Source: Lachnospiraceae bacterium
GTDB taxonomy: Bacteria > Bacillota > Clostridia > Lachnospirales > Lachnospiraceae
DNA: 61,146 nt
Direction: 5' to 3'
Assembly (NCBI GenBank): GCA_026169045.1
Contig: JAPFDH010000075.1
Span: 1 to 61,146 of the forward strand
A program made the position numbers and the translations under genes. The notes under the pieces were generated by a model. It made no database searches, had not been told where the DNA came from, and saw only the letters and a program-made list of their open reading frames with translations. Shown here piece by piece: positions 34,834 through 44,266 of the stretch (positions are counted from its first letter, which is position 1; every line of letters starts with the position of its first letter).

Positions 34834-37800
34834 TTAGTCTTTCGTTCTATCCCAAATGATGCGCAACGGCTGTTTCAATGAAAATGAATAAATCCATGCT
34901 TCTTTGACCTCTTTCCCCGTAATCATAAAAAGGGCTCTGGCATATTGAAAAAGCTGCTCCCCATAGCGTTTTTCCAATAAATTTTCCTCACCTTGTTTCA
35001 CCCGGTCTGTTTTATAGTCTACCAGAATCAAATTGTCTTCTTCATAAAACCAAGCATCAATCACTCCCTGGATCATCAGAATTTCTCCTTTGGGAGCTTT
35101 CATTTCAGGATACAATTTTTCCGGAGCAATACCCAGCAAAAATTGCTGTTCTCTCTTCAACTCTCCCCTTCTGTACGCATTTACCATACGCCTTCCCAAA
35201 TCAGAGAGATAAAAGCTACTCAGATCATCCATCCACACCGCACTTTTCTCCTGGTCACTTAAGCGTCCCTCCTGTTCCATCTGATTCAACTGGACGTATA
35301 ACCATTTTTCCAAGATTTTCTTGGATGTTTTCTCATCCAATCCCCTGTCCATGCATCCGCAGGCATATAACGCTCCCAAATCCAGCCATTCCATAATCCG
35401 ATGATAAACGGTTCCTCTTCTTGCCCCAGATACGGTCTCTTCTTCCATTAGAAATCTGGGGATCGTCTGTTCTCCGTCTTCCAGGCGATTTTTCTTTTCT
35501 ACGTTTTCTTCTATTCCATAAGATCCCACATCTTCTTCTGAAAGATGCTGCCTTTTTAAATCCGATACGGATACGGTAGCATACATTTTATCCATATCAT
35601 TATAATGATAGGGATATGTAAAACATGTCTCAATCCATTCCGCTTCTTTTTCACACTCCACCTGATTCATATCTATCTCTGCCAGAAAACGCTTGTCTGC
35701 AATTTTTTTTGCTTCTCTGGACACCGTTTCCATCATCACCTGCTCTTTTTCCCACACATTTACGCAGAATTCAGCTTCATCATGGTATAGAGCAGAAAAC
35801 AATGGCATGGGGCGTCTGGCATATTCATACAGCAATCCGGCTGCCCGATGCTTTAAAAGTGCCGGAATAATCCAATCCAAATAGGATCCCGCTGCCGTTA
35901 ATGTATCATAAGAAAGCACCGTTTCTCCCGGATCCATGCTATCCACACAATGTTCCACATATTCGGAAAATTTCTTTTTTGCACCTGTTACAATCAATTT
36001 TTCTCTTGCTCTCGTCATCGCTACATAAAGAACCCGCAATTCTTCCCCAAGATTTTCCAAAAGAAGTTTATTCTGAAAAACTTTTTTCATCAATGTAGCT
36101 GTGCGGACGCGAAGCACCGGATTTACGACATCCATTCCGATACCAAAATCCGGATGGAAAATAACACGGCTTCTGGTGTCCTGCTTATTAAACGGCTTGG
36201 CAGTCCCACTCAAAAACACAATGGGAAATTCCAGACCTTTGCTTTTATGAATACTCATGATACGTACGGTATCCTCATTTTCTCCGATGACAGAAGCTTC
36301 TCCATAATCCACAGAATACTTCTGAAGCTTTTCAATATATCGTACAAACTGAAACACCCCACGATAACTGGTTTTTTCGTATGCCACTGCCCGTTCTACC
36401 AGCATATCCAAATTTGCTTTTCTTCTCTCTCCTGCCGGCATGGCGGATATATAATCATAATACCCGCTATCTCCCAGCACGTATACAATTAATTCATGAA
36501 TCGGCATATAAGAAGCCGCCCGTCGATAATGATTCAGCCGTTCCACGAATGTTTCAATCTTATCGGTCAGTTCTTCCCCATCCCCCGAATGATGCTCCAG
36601 ATAAAAGGATAAGGCTCCGAACAAACCATTTCCCATCTCTTTTACCGGATATCCCATCCGTATCCTTGCCAGTTCTTCTGATGTGAGTCCACCAATATGA
36701 GAGTGAAGAACCGAAGCCAGGGGAACATCCTGAATGGGATTATCAATAAGACGTAACAGATTTAAGACAACCTGTACCTCCAGTGCCGTAAAATATCCGC
36801 TTTGAGACTCAGCATATGCCGGAATTCCTTCACTCATTAATACCTCTGTAAAGCATTCCGCCCATCCGCTTACCGTACGCAGCAAAATAACAATATCCCG
36901 ATAGGATGCTTTACGGTACCGCTCCTCATTCTTATCCCATACGTATTGTCCTGATGTGGCATCCACCAACTTTCGGATCCGGGCAGCTACCATACGCGCT
37001 TCCCACTCCCGCTCCGTTAAAAGTGCTTCCTCTGTCCGATTCTCTTCTTCCGTTCCACTATCTTCCTCACTATCATTATCCGTTAAATCCAAAAAAAGCA
37101 TCTCCGTATTATTACCCACCGGTAAATCGGTATCCGCATATTCCAGCCCCGGATTCAATGCCGTCTCTCTGGTATACGTAATATCCCCCAATTCTTTTTT
37201 CATAATCTGATAAAAGAAATAGTTTACTCCAAAAAGAACACTGGCACGGCTTCTGAAATTTTGATGCAGTTCAATTTTTTGATGCAAACTTTCTTCTTCT
37301 GTATAGGATTCATACTTTTCCATAAACAGTTCCGGTTTTGCCAGACGAAATTTATAAATACTCTGTTTGACATCTCCAACCATAAAAATATCCGGTCTGC
37401 CAAACCGTTTTGATGACACACTATTTAACAATACTTCCTGTACATAATTGCTGTCCTGATACTCATCAATCATGATTTCTTCATACCACTGTGCCATTTG
37501 ATCCGCCACTTCACTGGGAACCATTTTTCCATCTTTTTCAACCATTAAAATGCTGAGGGCAAGATGTTCCAGATCACCAAAATCTACCAGATTTTTCTCC
37601 CGTTTCTTTTCTGTAAAACGAATCGAAAAATCCTTTGTCAGCTTTACCATCTGTTCCACAGCTTCTTTGGCTCGTTTTATGTCATCCACCGTTTGTTTTG
37701 GAGATTTAAAGAAATATCCCGCTGTTATTTTTTTTAAACCTGCTTTTACCCGGTCACGCATGGAAGAAACCTGATCAGCCAGATCCTGCGAATAAGTATC

Positions 37801-38664
37801 CGTCTTCTTTCTTCTCGGTTTCGTCTCAAAGACAATCGCTTTAAGTCTCTCTCCGGCTTCCTGGTACGTTTCAAACTGGCAGGATGCTTTCAGACGCTCC
37901 TGTTCCAAAGAAAATTTTTCCAGGTAGGGAGATGGTCCATCTTCCTGGGCACAGATCGCAAGAATCCTGTCATAGATCCGTACATACTCCCATAACTGCA
38001 TGGAAAGCTGCTCCAAAAAATACTTCATCCATGCCTCTTTTTCCAAATCCTCCACATTTTGTATATCATAACTCTTCACACAATTGGAAAGCCATACATC
38101 CGGCCATGGATAACTTCTGGAGAAATCATAGCACTTCAAAATCATATCCCGGATTCCTCCATCATCTCTTCCTGTAGCATACATATCCACAAATCGGAGA
38201 AATTCCGGATCTGCTGTTTCATAATATTCTTCCATCATCGAATCCAGGACATCTTCCTGCATCAATTTCAATTCTCCTTCATCCCCGATGCGAAATGACG
38301 GATCCAGATTGATTCTATGAAAATGATTACGAATCACATACAAACAGAAACTATGAATGGTTGTAATCTGCGCTGTATGAACCAATGTCATTTGCCGTTG
38401 CAAATGGGTATTGTCCGGCTCTTCTTCTACTTTTCGCTGAATAGCCTGGGCAATTCGTTCTCTCATTTCCCCGGCTGCTGCGTTGGTAAATGTTACAATC
38501 AGCAGCCGATCAATATCCACCGGATGTGTTTTATCACTGATCTTTGCAATAATACGTTCCACCAGCACCGCTGTTTTTCCGCTTCCGGCTGCTGCTGAAA
38601 CCAAAATATCTCGATCTCTCAGTTCAATGACCTGTTTTTGTTCCTTTGTCCATGTAAACGCCAT
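34834..38664 (-). CDS. addA: ATP-dependent helicase/nuclease subunit A
   Basis: AddA is the UvrD-like helicase and one nuclease of the AddAB recombination machine that processes double-strand ends. The 1276-residue protein has the Q-motif and Walker A (TKEQKQVIEL, AAAGSGKTAVLVERI), TFTNAAAGEMRERI, IDEYQDSN, QNFRSR, TVRIMSIHKSKGLEFP, VAMTRAREKL, and a C-terminal RecB-like nuclease LILVDYKTDRV. Its ATG at 38664 follows GAGGTGCAT. The partner addB, normally directly upstream, is absent: the upstream neighbour is a LysR gene. Confidence 0.95.
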   Translation of the reverse strand: MAFTWTKEQKQVIELRDRDILVSAAAGSGKTAVLVERIIAKISDKTHPVDIDRLLIVTFTNAAAGEMRERIAQAIQRKVEEEPDNTHLQRQMTLVHTAQITTIHSFCLYVIRNHFHRINLDPSFRIGDEGELKLMQEDVLDSMMEEYYETADPEFLRFVDMYATGRDDGGIRDMILKCYDFSRSYPWPDVWLSNCVKSYDIQNVEDLEKEAWMKYFLEQLSMQLWEYVRIYDRILAICAQEDGPSPYLEKFSLEQERLKASCQFETYQEAGERLKAIVFETKPRRKKTDTYSQDLADQVSSMRDRVKAGLKKITAGYFFKSPKQTVDDIKRAKEAVEQMVKLTKDFSIRFTEKKREKNLVDFGDLEHLALSILMVEKDGKMVPSEVADQMAQWYEEIMIDEYQDSNYVQEVLLNSVSSKRFGRPDIFMVGDVKQSIYKFRLAKPELFMEKYESYTEEESLHQKIELHQNFRSRASVLFGVNYFFYQIMKKELGDITYTRETALNPGLEYADTDLPVGNNTEMLFLDLTDNDSEEDSGTEEENRTEEALLTEREWEARMVAARIRKLVDATSGQYVWDKNEERYRKASYRDIVILLRTVSGWAECFTEVLMSEGIPAYAESQSGYFTALEVQVVLNLLRLIDNPIQDVPLASVLHSHIGGLTSEELARIRMGYPVKEMGNGLFGALSFYLEHHSGDGEELTDKIETFVERLNHYRRAASYMPIHELIVYVLGDSGYYDYISAMPAGERRKANLDMLVERAVAYEKTSYRGVFQFVRYIEKLQKYSVDYGEASVIGENEDTVRIMSIHKSKGLEFPIVFLSGTAKPFNKQDTRSRVIFHPDFGIGMDVVNPVLRVRTATLMKKVFQNKLLLENLGEELRVLYVAMTRAREKLIVTGAKKKFSEYVEHCVDSMDPGETVLSYDTLTAAGSYLDWIIPALLKHRAAGLLYEYARRPMPLFSALYHDEAEFCVNVWEKEQVMMETVSREAKKIADKRFLAEIDMNQVECEKEAEWIETCFTYPYHYNDMDKMYATVSVSDLKRQHLSEEDVGSYGIEENVEKKNRLEDGEQTIPRFLMEEETVSGARRGTVYHRIMEWLDLGALYACGCMDRGLDEKTSKKILEKWLYVQLNQMEQEGRLSDQEKSAVWMDDLSSFYLSDLGRRMVNAYRRGELKREQQFLLGIAPEKLYPEMKAPKGEILMIQGVIDAWFYEEDNLILVDYKTDRVKQGEENLLEKRYGEQLFQYARALFMITGKEVKEAWIYSFSLKQPLRIIWDRTKD

Positions 38665-38752
38665 ATGCACCTCAGTCCTGTTCTTTTTTTCTTATCCCAT
38701 CTTATCATAGGAACTCACTTTTTTCTATCCGCAACCATAAATTTTATGCCTG

Positions 38753-39730
38753 TTATCCTTTTTGTTTTTCTCCCCTATCTGATTCATCCGTTTCTACAGT
38801 GTCCGCTACCACATACTCATAAAACTGTTCCCATTTTTGTGTGAAATGACTGTCCTTACGATAAACAAAGTTAAATTCCCGTTTCAGGTTCAATTCTTCC
38901 TCCTGTTCTCCATGGGGTTTTCGAATATCAATTTTGCGGACACTTCCTTCCTTTAGTTCTTTTTCCACCACAGCTTCATACAAAAACGAAATTCCCTGAT
39001 CCTTTCGAATCAATTCTTTTATAACAGAAAAATTACTAATCTCCACGACTCCTGAAAAACTGGCAATGGAATAATTGTATGCGGATAACAGTTGTTCCAT
39101 CACGGCTCTTGTTCCGGATCCTTCCTCTCTGACCAGAAGTGTTTCCTTCATCAAATCTTCCAGAGAACATAAGCTCTTAACAAAATGATCCTTTTTGAAA
39201 TCCTCACATGTACCATAAGCATGATTTCTGTTTCCCACACAAATAAACGGTTCCTCACGGATCAGACGGTATCCGTATTCCTGTTTATCAAAAAATCCTT
39301 CAACCAAAACAAAATCCAAATTTCCCTCATCCAATTCTTTCAAAAGAATTTTCGTATTTTCTACCATAAGAGAAATCCTGCATTCCGAGTGATCCTTCAA
39401 AAAGCAGCTGATCACCGGTGCAATCACAAACTCTCCTATCGTTTTTGTGGCGCCAATGCGCAGCGTCTGTATAGGCGGCGTTTGCAGCAGTTCTTTGATT
39501 TGTCGGCAATGATATTCCAACAAATATGCCTGCTTTTTTAAAATTTCCCCCTGGTGTGTCAGCTTTAACGTTTTATTTTTATATTCAAACAGACGGCATC
39601 CATAATACTTTTCCAAATAGTGAATATGCTGTGTTACCGCAGGCTGCGTGATACACAATTCTCTGGCTGTTTTGGTATAATTCATTGTTACACATAAATT
39701 CAAAAATGTCTCTATCCGAAAATCCAGCAT
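38753..39730 (-). CDS. LysR-family transcriptional regulator
   Basis: A 325-residue LysR protein: N-terminal wHTH (NYTKTARELCITQPAVTQHI, about 16-35), then the substrate-binding fold (LRIGATKTIGEFVIAPVISC). It is divergent from the YeiH-type exporter and very likely controls it; YeiE/CysL-type LysR proteins pair with this exporter family. The AT-rich gap 39731-39874 contains TTATAATAATTTATAA-like dyads. Confidence 0.88.
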   Translation of the reverse strand: MLDFRIETFLNLCVTMNYTKTARELCITQPAVTQHIHYLEKYYGCRLFEYKNKTLKLTHQGEILKKQAYLLEYHCRQIKELLQTPPIQTLRIGATKTIGEFVIAPVISCFLKDHSECRISLMVENTKILLKELDEGNLDFVLVEGFFDKQEYGYRLIREEPFICVGNRNHAYGTCEDFKKDHFVKSLCSLEDLMKETLLVREEGSGTRAVMEQLLSAYNYSIASFSGVVEISNFSVIKELIRKDQGISFLYEAVVEKELKEGSVRKIDIRKPHGEQEEELNLKREFNFVYRKDSHFTQKWEQFYEYVVADTVETDESDRGEKQKG

Positions 39731-39874
39731 GCTTCCTTTTCCTCATCTATAATTTTTTCTTATCGTTTTATAATAATTTATAATTTTATTATATAGAATT
39801 TCTGTGCTATACTCAACCCGGTTTTGGAAAATATTTCAAATAGTAAGCCAACAGGCTTGTGATTGGAGGATGTT

Positions 39875-40903
39875 ATGAATTTTGCAAAAGAAAAAGGATC
39901 GGGAATTTTACTTTGTCTGCTCATCGCTGTTTTCGGATGGTTCTTAGGAAAACAATTTCCTGTCATTGGAGGACCGGTTTTCGCTATTTTAATTGGTATG
40001 ATCATTACCCTGCTTCTCAAAGATAAATCAAAATTACAGCCTGGTATTGCTTATACTTCAAAAAAAATTTTACAATACGCCGTAATCCTTTTGGGATTCG
40101 GATTGAATCTTTCTGAAATTTTAAAAGTTGGAACTACGTCTCTTCCCATTATTGTTTCCACCATCGCTACGTCCCTGATTATCTCCTATCTTTTATTCCG
40201 TCTTATGAAGGTACCGGGCAATATCTCAACTTTGGTGGGTGTGGGGTCTTCTATCTGTGGCGGATCTGCCATTGCTGCTACTGCACCTGTCATTGGTGCT
40301 GATGATGAAGAAATTGCCCAGGCAATCTCTGTTATCTTTCTGTTCAATATCCTGGCTGCTTTGATTTTTCCATCTTTTGGAAATGCCATCGGTCTTTCCA
40401 ATGACGGATTCGGATTGTTTGCCGGAACGGCTGTCAATGACACCTCATCCGTAACAGCGGCTGCCGCTGCCTGGGACGGCATGCATCCCGGTGCCAATAC
40501 CCTGGATACTGCCACCATTGTAAAACTCACACGGACTCTTGCTATCATTCCTATCACTTTAATTTTAGCCGTATATCGCACTGCAAAAATGAAAAAGAAT
40601 GGGACATCCATGGAATCTTCTTATTCTTTCAAAAAGATTTTTCCATTTTTTATTCTTTTCTTTATCCTGGCTTCCATCATTACCACCGTATGTACTTCCT
40701 TCGGAGTATCCGCTTCTGCTTTCCAGCCACTGAAAGAACTCTCAAAGTTCTTTATCATCATGGCCATGGGAGCCATCGGCTTAAATACCAACATCATCAA
40801 ATTAATCCGTACCGGTGGAAAACCAATCATTATGGGACTATGTTGCTGGATTGGAATTACTTTTGTCAGCCTTTTGATGCAGCATGTAATGGGACTTCTA
40901 TAA
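39875..40903 (+). CDS. YeiH/UPF0324 family putative sulfate or sulfite exporter
   Basis: A 342-residue membrane protein with about 10 transmembrane segments and the family motifs [28 protein letters not shown] and [15 protein letters not shown]. Members are proposed anion exporters (sulfite, sulfonates or related). The ATG at 39875 follows GGAGGATGTT; an in-frame TTG at 39863 was rejected because it lies within the ribosome-binding site. It is a single gene closed by a bidirectional terminator. Confidence 0.87.
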   Translation: MNFAKEKGSGILLCLLIAVFGWFLGKQFPVIGGPVFAILIGMIITLLLKDKSKLQPGIAYTSKKILQYAVILLGFGLNLSEILKVGTTSLPIIVSTIATSLIISYLLFRLMKVPGNISTLVGVGSSICGGSAIAATAPVIGADDEEIAQAISVIFLFNILAALIFPSFGNAIGLSNDGFGLFAGTAVNDTSSVTAAAAAWDGMHPGANTLDTATIVKLTRTLAIIPITLILAVYRTAKMKKNGTSMESSYSFKKIFPFFILFFILASIITTVCTSFGVSASAFQPLKELSKFFIIMAMGAIGLNTNIIKLIRTGGKPIIMGLCCWIGITFVSLLMQHVMGLL

Positions 40904-40927
40904 AATGATGAGAAACTCACAAATTTT

Positions 40928-40965
40928 AAGGGCAGGTATGACTCATAACCGTCATACCTGCCCTT
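40928..40965. terminator. Bidirectional terminator
   Basis: AAGGGCAGGTATGAC (40928-40942) pairs perfectly with GTCATACCTGCCCTT (40951-40965) between the convergent exporter and glycoside hydrolase genes. Confidence 0.88.
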
Positions 40966-40977
40966 GCTTAAAATAAT

Positions 40978-42885
40978 CTATTTTCCCTCATGAATCTGAA
41001 AGCTTTGATCATGGAAATTAATCGTCACAATCGTTCCATCTGAAAATATAGTACGCTGTTTTTTCCAGTCTCCATCAATAAACTCATGTTTTAACATTTC
41101 ACATTTTGCAATTTTTTCCTGCAACTCTGCCACAATGCGATACCGTCTGATTTCTTCATCCAGTTTTTGTTCATAAGCAGCATCAAATGCACCGTCAATA
41201 TTGGGATATGCACCATCCTTTTCCAAATAAGCGGCACCTCCATTTAAAAGTGCATACAGCATATAATCTTCCTGCCCCGGAATCTGATCCATAGGCCATG
41301 GCAGAATCAGACAGTCATGATACACCAGATTAAACAGCGGTACAGGAATTCCCTTTCTCGGTGCATCCGGTCCTGCCAACATAAAATCATATGGACCGTA
41401 ATGACAAAATACCAGACTCTTCATGGACCAGTCCGACACTTCCTCCGAACTTGGAAGGATATCTCTGGAACTTAAATACTCAAAGCATCTTCCGCGGAAC
41501 TCAAAACATTCCTTCCGTGTCATGGTATGATGCGGATGACTGCATTCATCCCCTTCATTACATGTAAATACATCCAAATATGTTCCTTCCAGATGAATTC
41601 CATGGGCAAATAATTCTTCAAAATTACGTTTTACATAATACGGTGCCTGGCTTGCGCACAGATAGCTCTGCCATCCTCCTGCCCAGCGGGCAAACTTCGG
41701 AATTTCCCCATTCACATCATGAATAGCATATTCTTCATTAAATGTAGGCGCATCCATATAATAATCTCTGTACTGATCATGAACCCCAAACATATAACCG
41801 CATTCTTTCATGGCATCCGACAGAGACTTCATTCCTTCCCAGCCTCCTGCCTCTTTGCATGCCGGAAGATAATCCGGATGTTTGTTATCATATCCCGGAT
41901 CTCCCCATCCGTCCAAATGCAGATATAGTTTTTCCACACCTTTTTCCTTAAAATGCCGAATTTCCTTTTCCCGATAGGAAAACGGAATTACCAGATCATT
42001 TTTTTCCGGATGTTCTTTATCATAAAAAGCAGAATCCGGTGATTGATGGGTTTTAATTCCCTTATGTACAAAAGCAGAACCAATCAGTTTATCTACCAGT
42101 GGATTTTTTGCCGCTTTTTCTGCTAAGGATGTAAATAAACCAGTCTCCTTTGCATATAACCGATATACTTTACAAAGGGTGTTATAATCACAATCCTGTA
42201 AAAATGTATAACGAATCACACGCCGGTATCCCAGTTTACCAAGACTTGGCAGGAAGCGCATTCCCACATGGGTATAAGGACCGTTTGCCGGATGATTGAC
42301 ATGATAGGCTGCATCCCAAGGATGTTCACAAATTGCAATATAGCCTTCTCTCTCTCTGATCTGTCCAAACCATGGCATGTAAGCATTACTGGAACACATT
42401 TGTCCGTCAAATCCCAATTTTGTCACTTCATTTTCCCATGTATTTGGAAGCAGTAACCCCTGAAGAACGTTCAGTACACTATACCAGCGATCGCTCTTTG
42501 TATCAAATTCCATATGACCCGGCCAATAAATCGCTTTAAAACCGATTTTTTCTTCCTTCATTGGAATCAACTCAAACCGAATATCTCCAGTAGAAAATTC
42601 CACCCACATTATCGTATCAAAAGCAAACTCCACTTTTTTTCCATCAATTGTAAACCCGTCATACGAAGAACAAATTCCTTTTCCGATTCCATTCTCAAAT
42701 GTAGCATGATGAATGGAGGATGCGCTGGAAAAGAGAATTTTGGTCCCATCCTCCATCAAAATATAAGGCTGATAATCCTTTGCCCAATTCCATACCTTCT
42801 GATCTGCCTGAATTGTAACAGACAGACTGGTTCCGTCCAACATGAGACTTGTATTTCCCACACGAACCTGATAATTTGTTTCCAT
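40978..42885 (-). CDS. Intracellular glycoside hydrolase-like protein (DUF5696, GH129/GH101-like)
   Basis: A 635-residue protein with no signal peptide. The central part has HLDGWGDPGYDNKHPDYLP (about 340-358), GGWEGMKSLSDAMKECGY, and later GTYLDVFTCN, which resemble the barrel of GH129/GH101 alpha-N-acetylgalactosaminidases and DUF5696 proteins. Asp in LDGWG and in YLDVF are catalytic candidates. The start at 42885 follows GGAGGTTTAC. Next to fucose genes, a role on mucin-type O-glycan fragments is plausible; substrate is inferred only. Confidence 0.7.
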   Translation of the reverse strand: METNYQVRVGNTSLMLDGTSLSVTIQADQKVWNWAKDYQPYILMEDGTKILFSSASSIHHATFENGIGKGICSSYDGFTIDGKKVEFAFDTIMWVEFSTGDIRFELIPMKEEKIGFKAIYWPGHMEFDTKSDRWYSVLNVLQGLLLPNTWENEVTKLGFDGQMCSSNAYMPWFGQIREREGYIAICEHPWDAAYHVNHPANGPYTHVGMRFLPSLGKLGYRRVIRYTFLQDCDYNTLCKVYRLYAKETGLFTSLAEKAAKNPLVDKLIGSAFVHKGIKTHQSPDSAFYDKEHPEKNDLVIPFSYREKEIRHFKEKGVEKLYLHLDGWGDPGYDNKHPDYLPACKEAGGWEGMKSLSDAMKECGYMFGVHDQYRDYYMDAPTFNEEYAIHDVNGEIPKFARWAGGWQSYLCASQAPYYVKRNFEELFAHGIHLEGTYLDVFTCNEGDECSHPHHTMTRKECFEFRGRCFEYLSSRDILPSSEEVSDWSMKSLVFCHYGPYDFMLAGPDAPRKGIPVPLFNLVYHDCLILPWPMDQIPGQEDYMLYALLNGGAAYLEKDGAYPNIDGAFDAAYEQKLDEEIRRYRIVAELQEKIAKCEMLKHEFIDGDWKKQRTIFSDGTIVTINFHDQSFQIHEGK

Positions 42886-43024
42886 GTAAACCTCCATTTT
42901 GGCAGTTTTCGCCATTTCCTATTTTACTGCTTAAGAGTATATCATATGGAAATACTTTTTCCCAGTAGTTCCAGGGAAAAAATAGGATGAAAATATGGGA
43001 AGATTGGACACTTAAACTTCCCTT

Positions 43025-43537
43025 TTATCTTGGAGACATCAAGCCAGTAAAAAACTGCAAAACATATTTATTCTTATCCAGAATATACATCAATCCTGTT
43101 CCTAAAACTCCAATTGCCAAAACTTCTCCAATTCCCACTGTCACCATTAAATACCAGATGGCATCCGGCATACCATAAGCATATCGCAGAACAAGCGGAA
43201 TAATCAATGTATTAGCCAAAATTGGAGGAACTGCTACCAAAGGCTTCCACCTGCGGATGGCATACGATCCAATTGCCCCAAGTAATGTAGCAAGGCTGCC
43301 AAATATAATATCATAAATAGCAGCACCACCCAGAATATTTCCTACCAGGCATCCAATAAAAAGACCAGGAATCGCTGCAGGCGTAAAGTACGGAAGCACA
43401 CATAACAATTCTGAAATACGAAATTGTATCGGTCCAAAGCTAATCGCCTGAAATAATATTGTTATCACCACATAAATAGCAGCAATAACTCCACCCTGCG
43501 TTAAATATAACGTTACTCACTTTTTTTCCTTTTTCAT
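43025..43537 (-). pseudogene. queT: queT, queuosine-precursor ECF transporter S component, with in-frame stop at codon 7
   Basis: QueT imports a queuosine precursor with an ECF module. From the ATG at 43537 (AAGGAG 7 bases upstream) the frame reads MKKEKK, a TGA stop (43517-43519), then VTLYLTQGGVIAAIYVVITI and the rest of QueT without further stops. The stop is in frame with both parts, so this is a nonsense change (CGA to TGA would restore Arg), not a frameshift. The remaining 148 residues from a GTG at 43471 lack a good site and the first helix start. The gene may be inactive or rescued by re-initiation. Confidence 0.75.
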
Positions 43538-43555
43538 TTCATTTCTCCTTTAGTT

Positions 43556-43636
43556 TTATTTTACGTGTGGAAGGTCTCGAACACACGATATCATTTTGCC
43601 AAATCCCCTCTTCTTACGGGTATTTCGACGTGTCAT
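43556..43636 (-). promoter_or_regulatory. Structured leader of queT, possible riboswitch
   Basis: The leader of about 90 bases between the promoter and the queT site contains CGTGTG/CACACG (43564-43569 with 43582-43587) just before the ribosome-binding region, and a purine/C-rich block ACCCGTAAGAAGAGGGGATT upstream. PreQ1 riboswitches commonly precede queT, but I cannot match this one to the class I or II consensus; class III or another leader is possible. I do not accept the 63-residue open frame across this stretch as a gene. Confidence 0.4.
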
Positions 43637-43665
43637 AGAATACCACAACAAAAAATCTTCGTCAA
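43637..43665 (-). promoter_or_regulatory. Probable sigma-A promoter of queT
   Basis: On the minus strand TTGACG (43660-43665), a 17-base spacer and TATTCT (43637-43642). Confidence 0.65.
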
Positions 43666-43701
43666 GAAAAGATAGACTTGCGATCAACATTTTATAAAAT
43701 A

Positions 43702-43745
43702 CAAAAATGGAGAATCCGACAAGAACTTTTCCTGCTGGATTCTCC
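43702..43745 (-). terminator. Intrinsic terminator of the fucose operon
   Basis: GGAGAATCC pairs with GGATTCTCC (43709-43717 with 43737-43745) and is followed on the minus strand by ATTTTTG, 61 bases after the fucU stop. Confidence 0.85.
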
Positions 43746-43806
43746 ACCTAAACTATCCTTTTATTTTACATATTTCATTGTAAGGATACATATGAAGTAT
43801 ATCTTC

Positions 43807-44247
43807 TTATTCTGTTACAACCCCTTTTTGCAGCATCACGTTGGCATACAATGCACTTTCACCGGTAGCAATAATGGCATACGCCTTCTTTGCCTCTTCA
43901 TAGAAGGTAAAACGCTCAATATTTCCCACCGTCTTTTCGCCTCTTTCGTCATGCTTTGCGATGATTTCTTTATAAGTATCCCAAATCGGAGTTTCCACAT
44001 CATCTCCCGGCATAACTTCCATCAGGTTCACCGGATGTTCCACATAGGTATCCAGCGGAAATACCTGCAGAATCGCATCCAAAAGTTCCGGTACTCCATG
44101 ACCATCACAGCGGATAACAATCGCATCTTTTCCCATGGACTCAGCAGGGAAATTTCCATCTGCCAGTACCAATCTGTCACTGTGTCCCATCTCACATAAT
44201 ACTTTCAATAATTCCGGTGATAAAATTTTTGGTATTCCTTTTAACAT
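43807..44247 (-). CDS. fucU: L-fucose mutarotase (RbsD/FucU family)
   Basis: FucU interconverts alpha- and beta-L-fucose for FucI. The 146-residue protein begins MLKGIPKILSPELLKVLCEM, has GHSDRLVLADGNFPA with the active-site His and Asp, and a C-terminal ATGE segment typical of FucU. Last gene of the fuc unit, 19 bases after the fucosidase. Confidence 0.92.
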   Translation of the reverse strand: MLKGIPKILSPELLKVLCEMGHSDRLVLADGNFPAESMGKDAIVIRCDGHGVPELLDAILQVFPLDTYVEHPVNLMEVMPGDDVETPIWDTYKEIIAKHDERGEKTVGNIERFTFYEEAKKAYAIIATGESALYANVMLQKGVVTE

Positions 44248-44266
44248 AATGATTTCCTCTCTTTTC

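Noticed and set aside
43556-43747. 63-residue open frame on the minus strand between fucU and queT
   Set aside because: It starts inside the fucU terminator and crosses the queT promoter and leader; no ribosome-binding site and no family resemblance.
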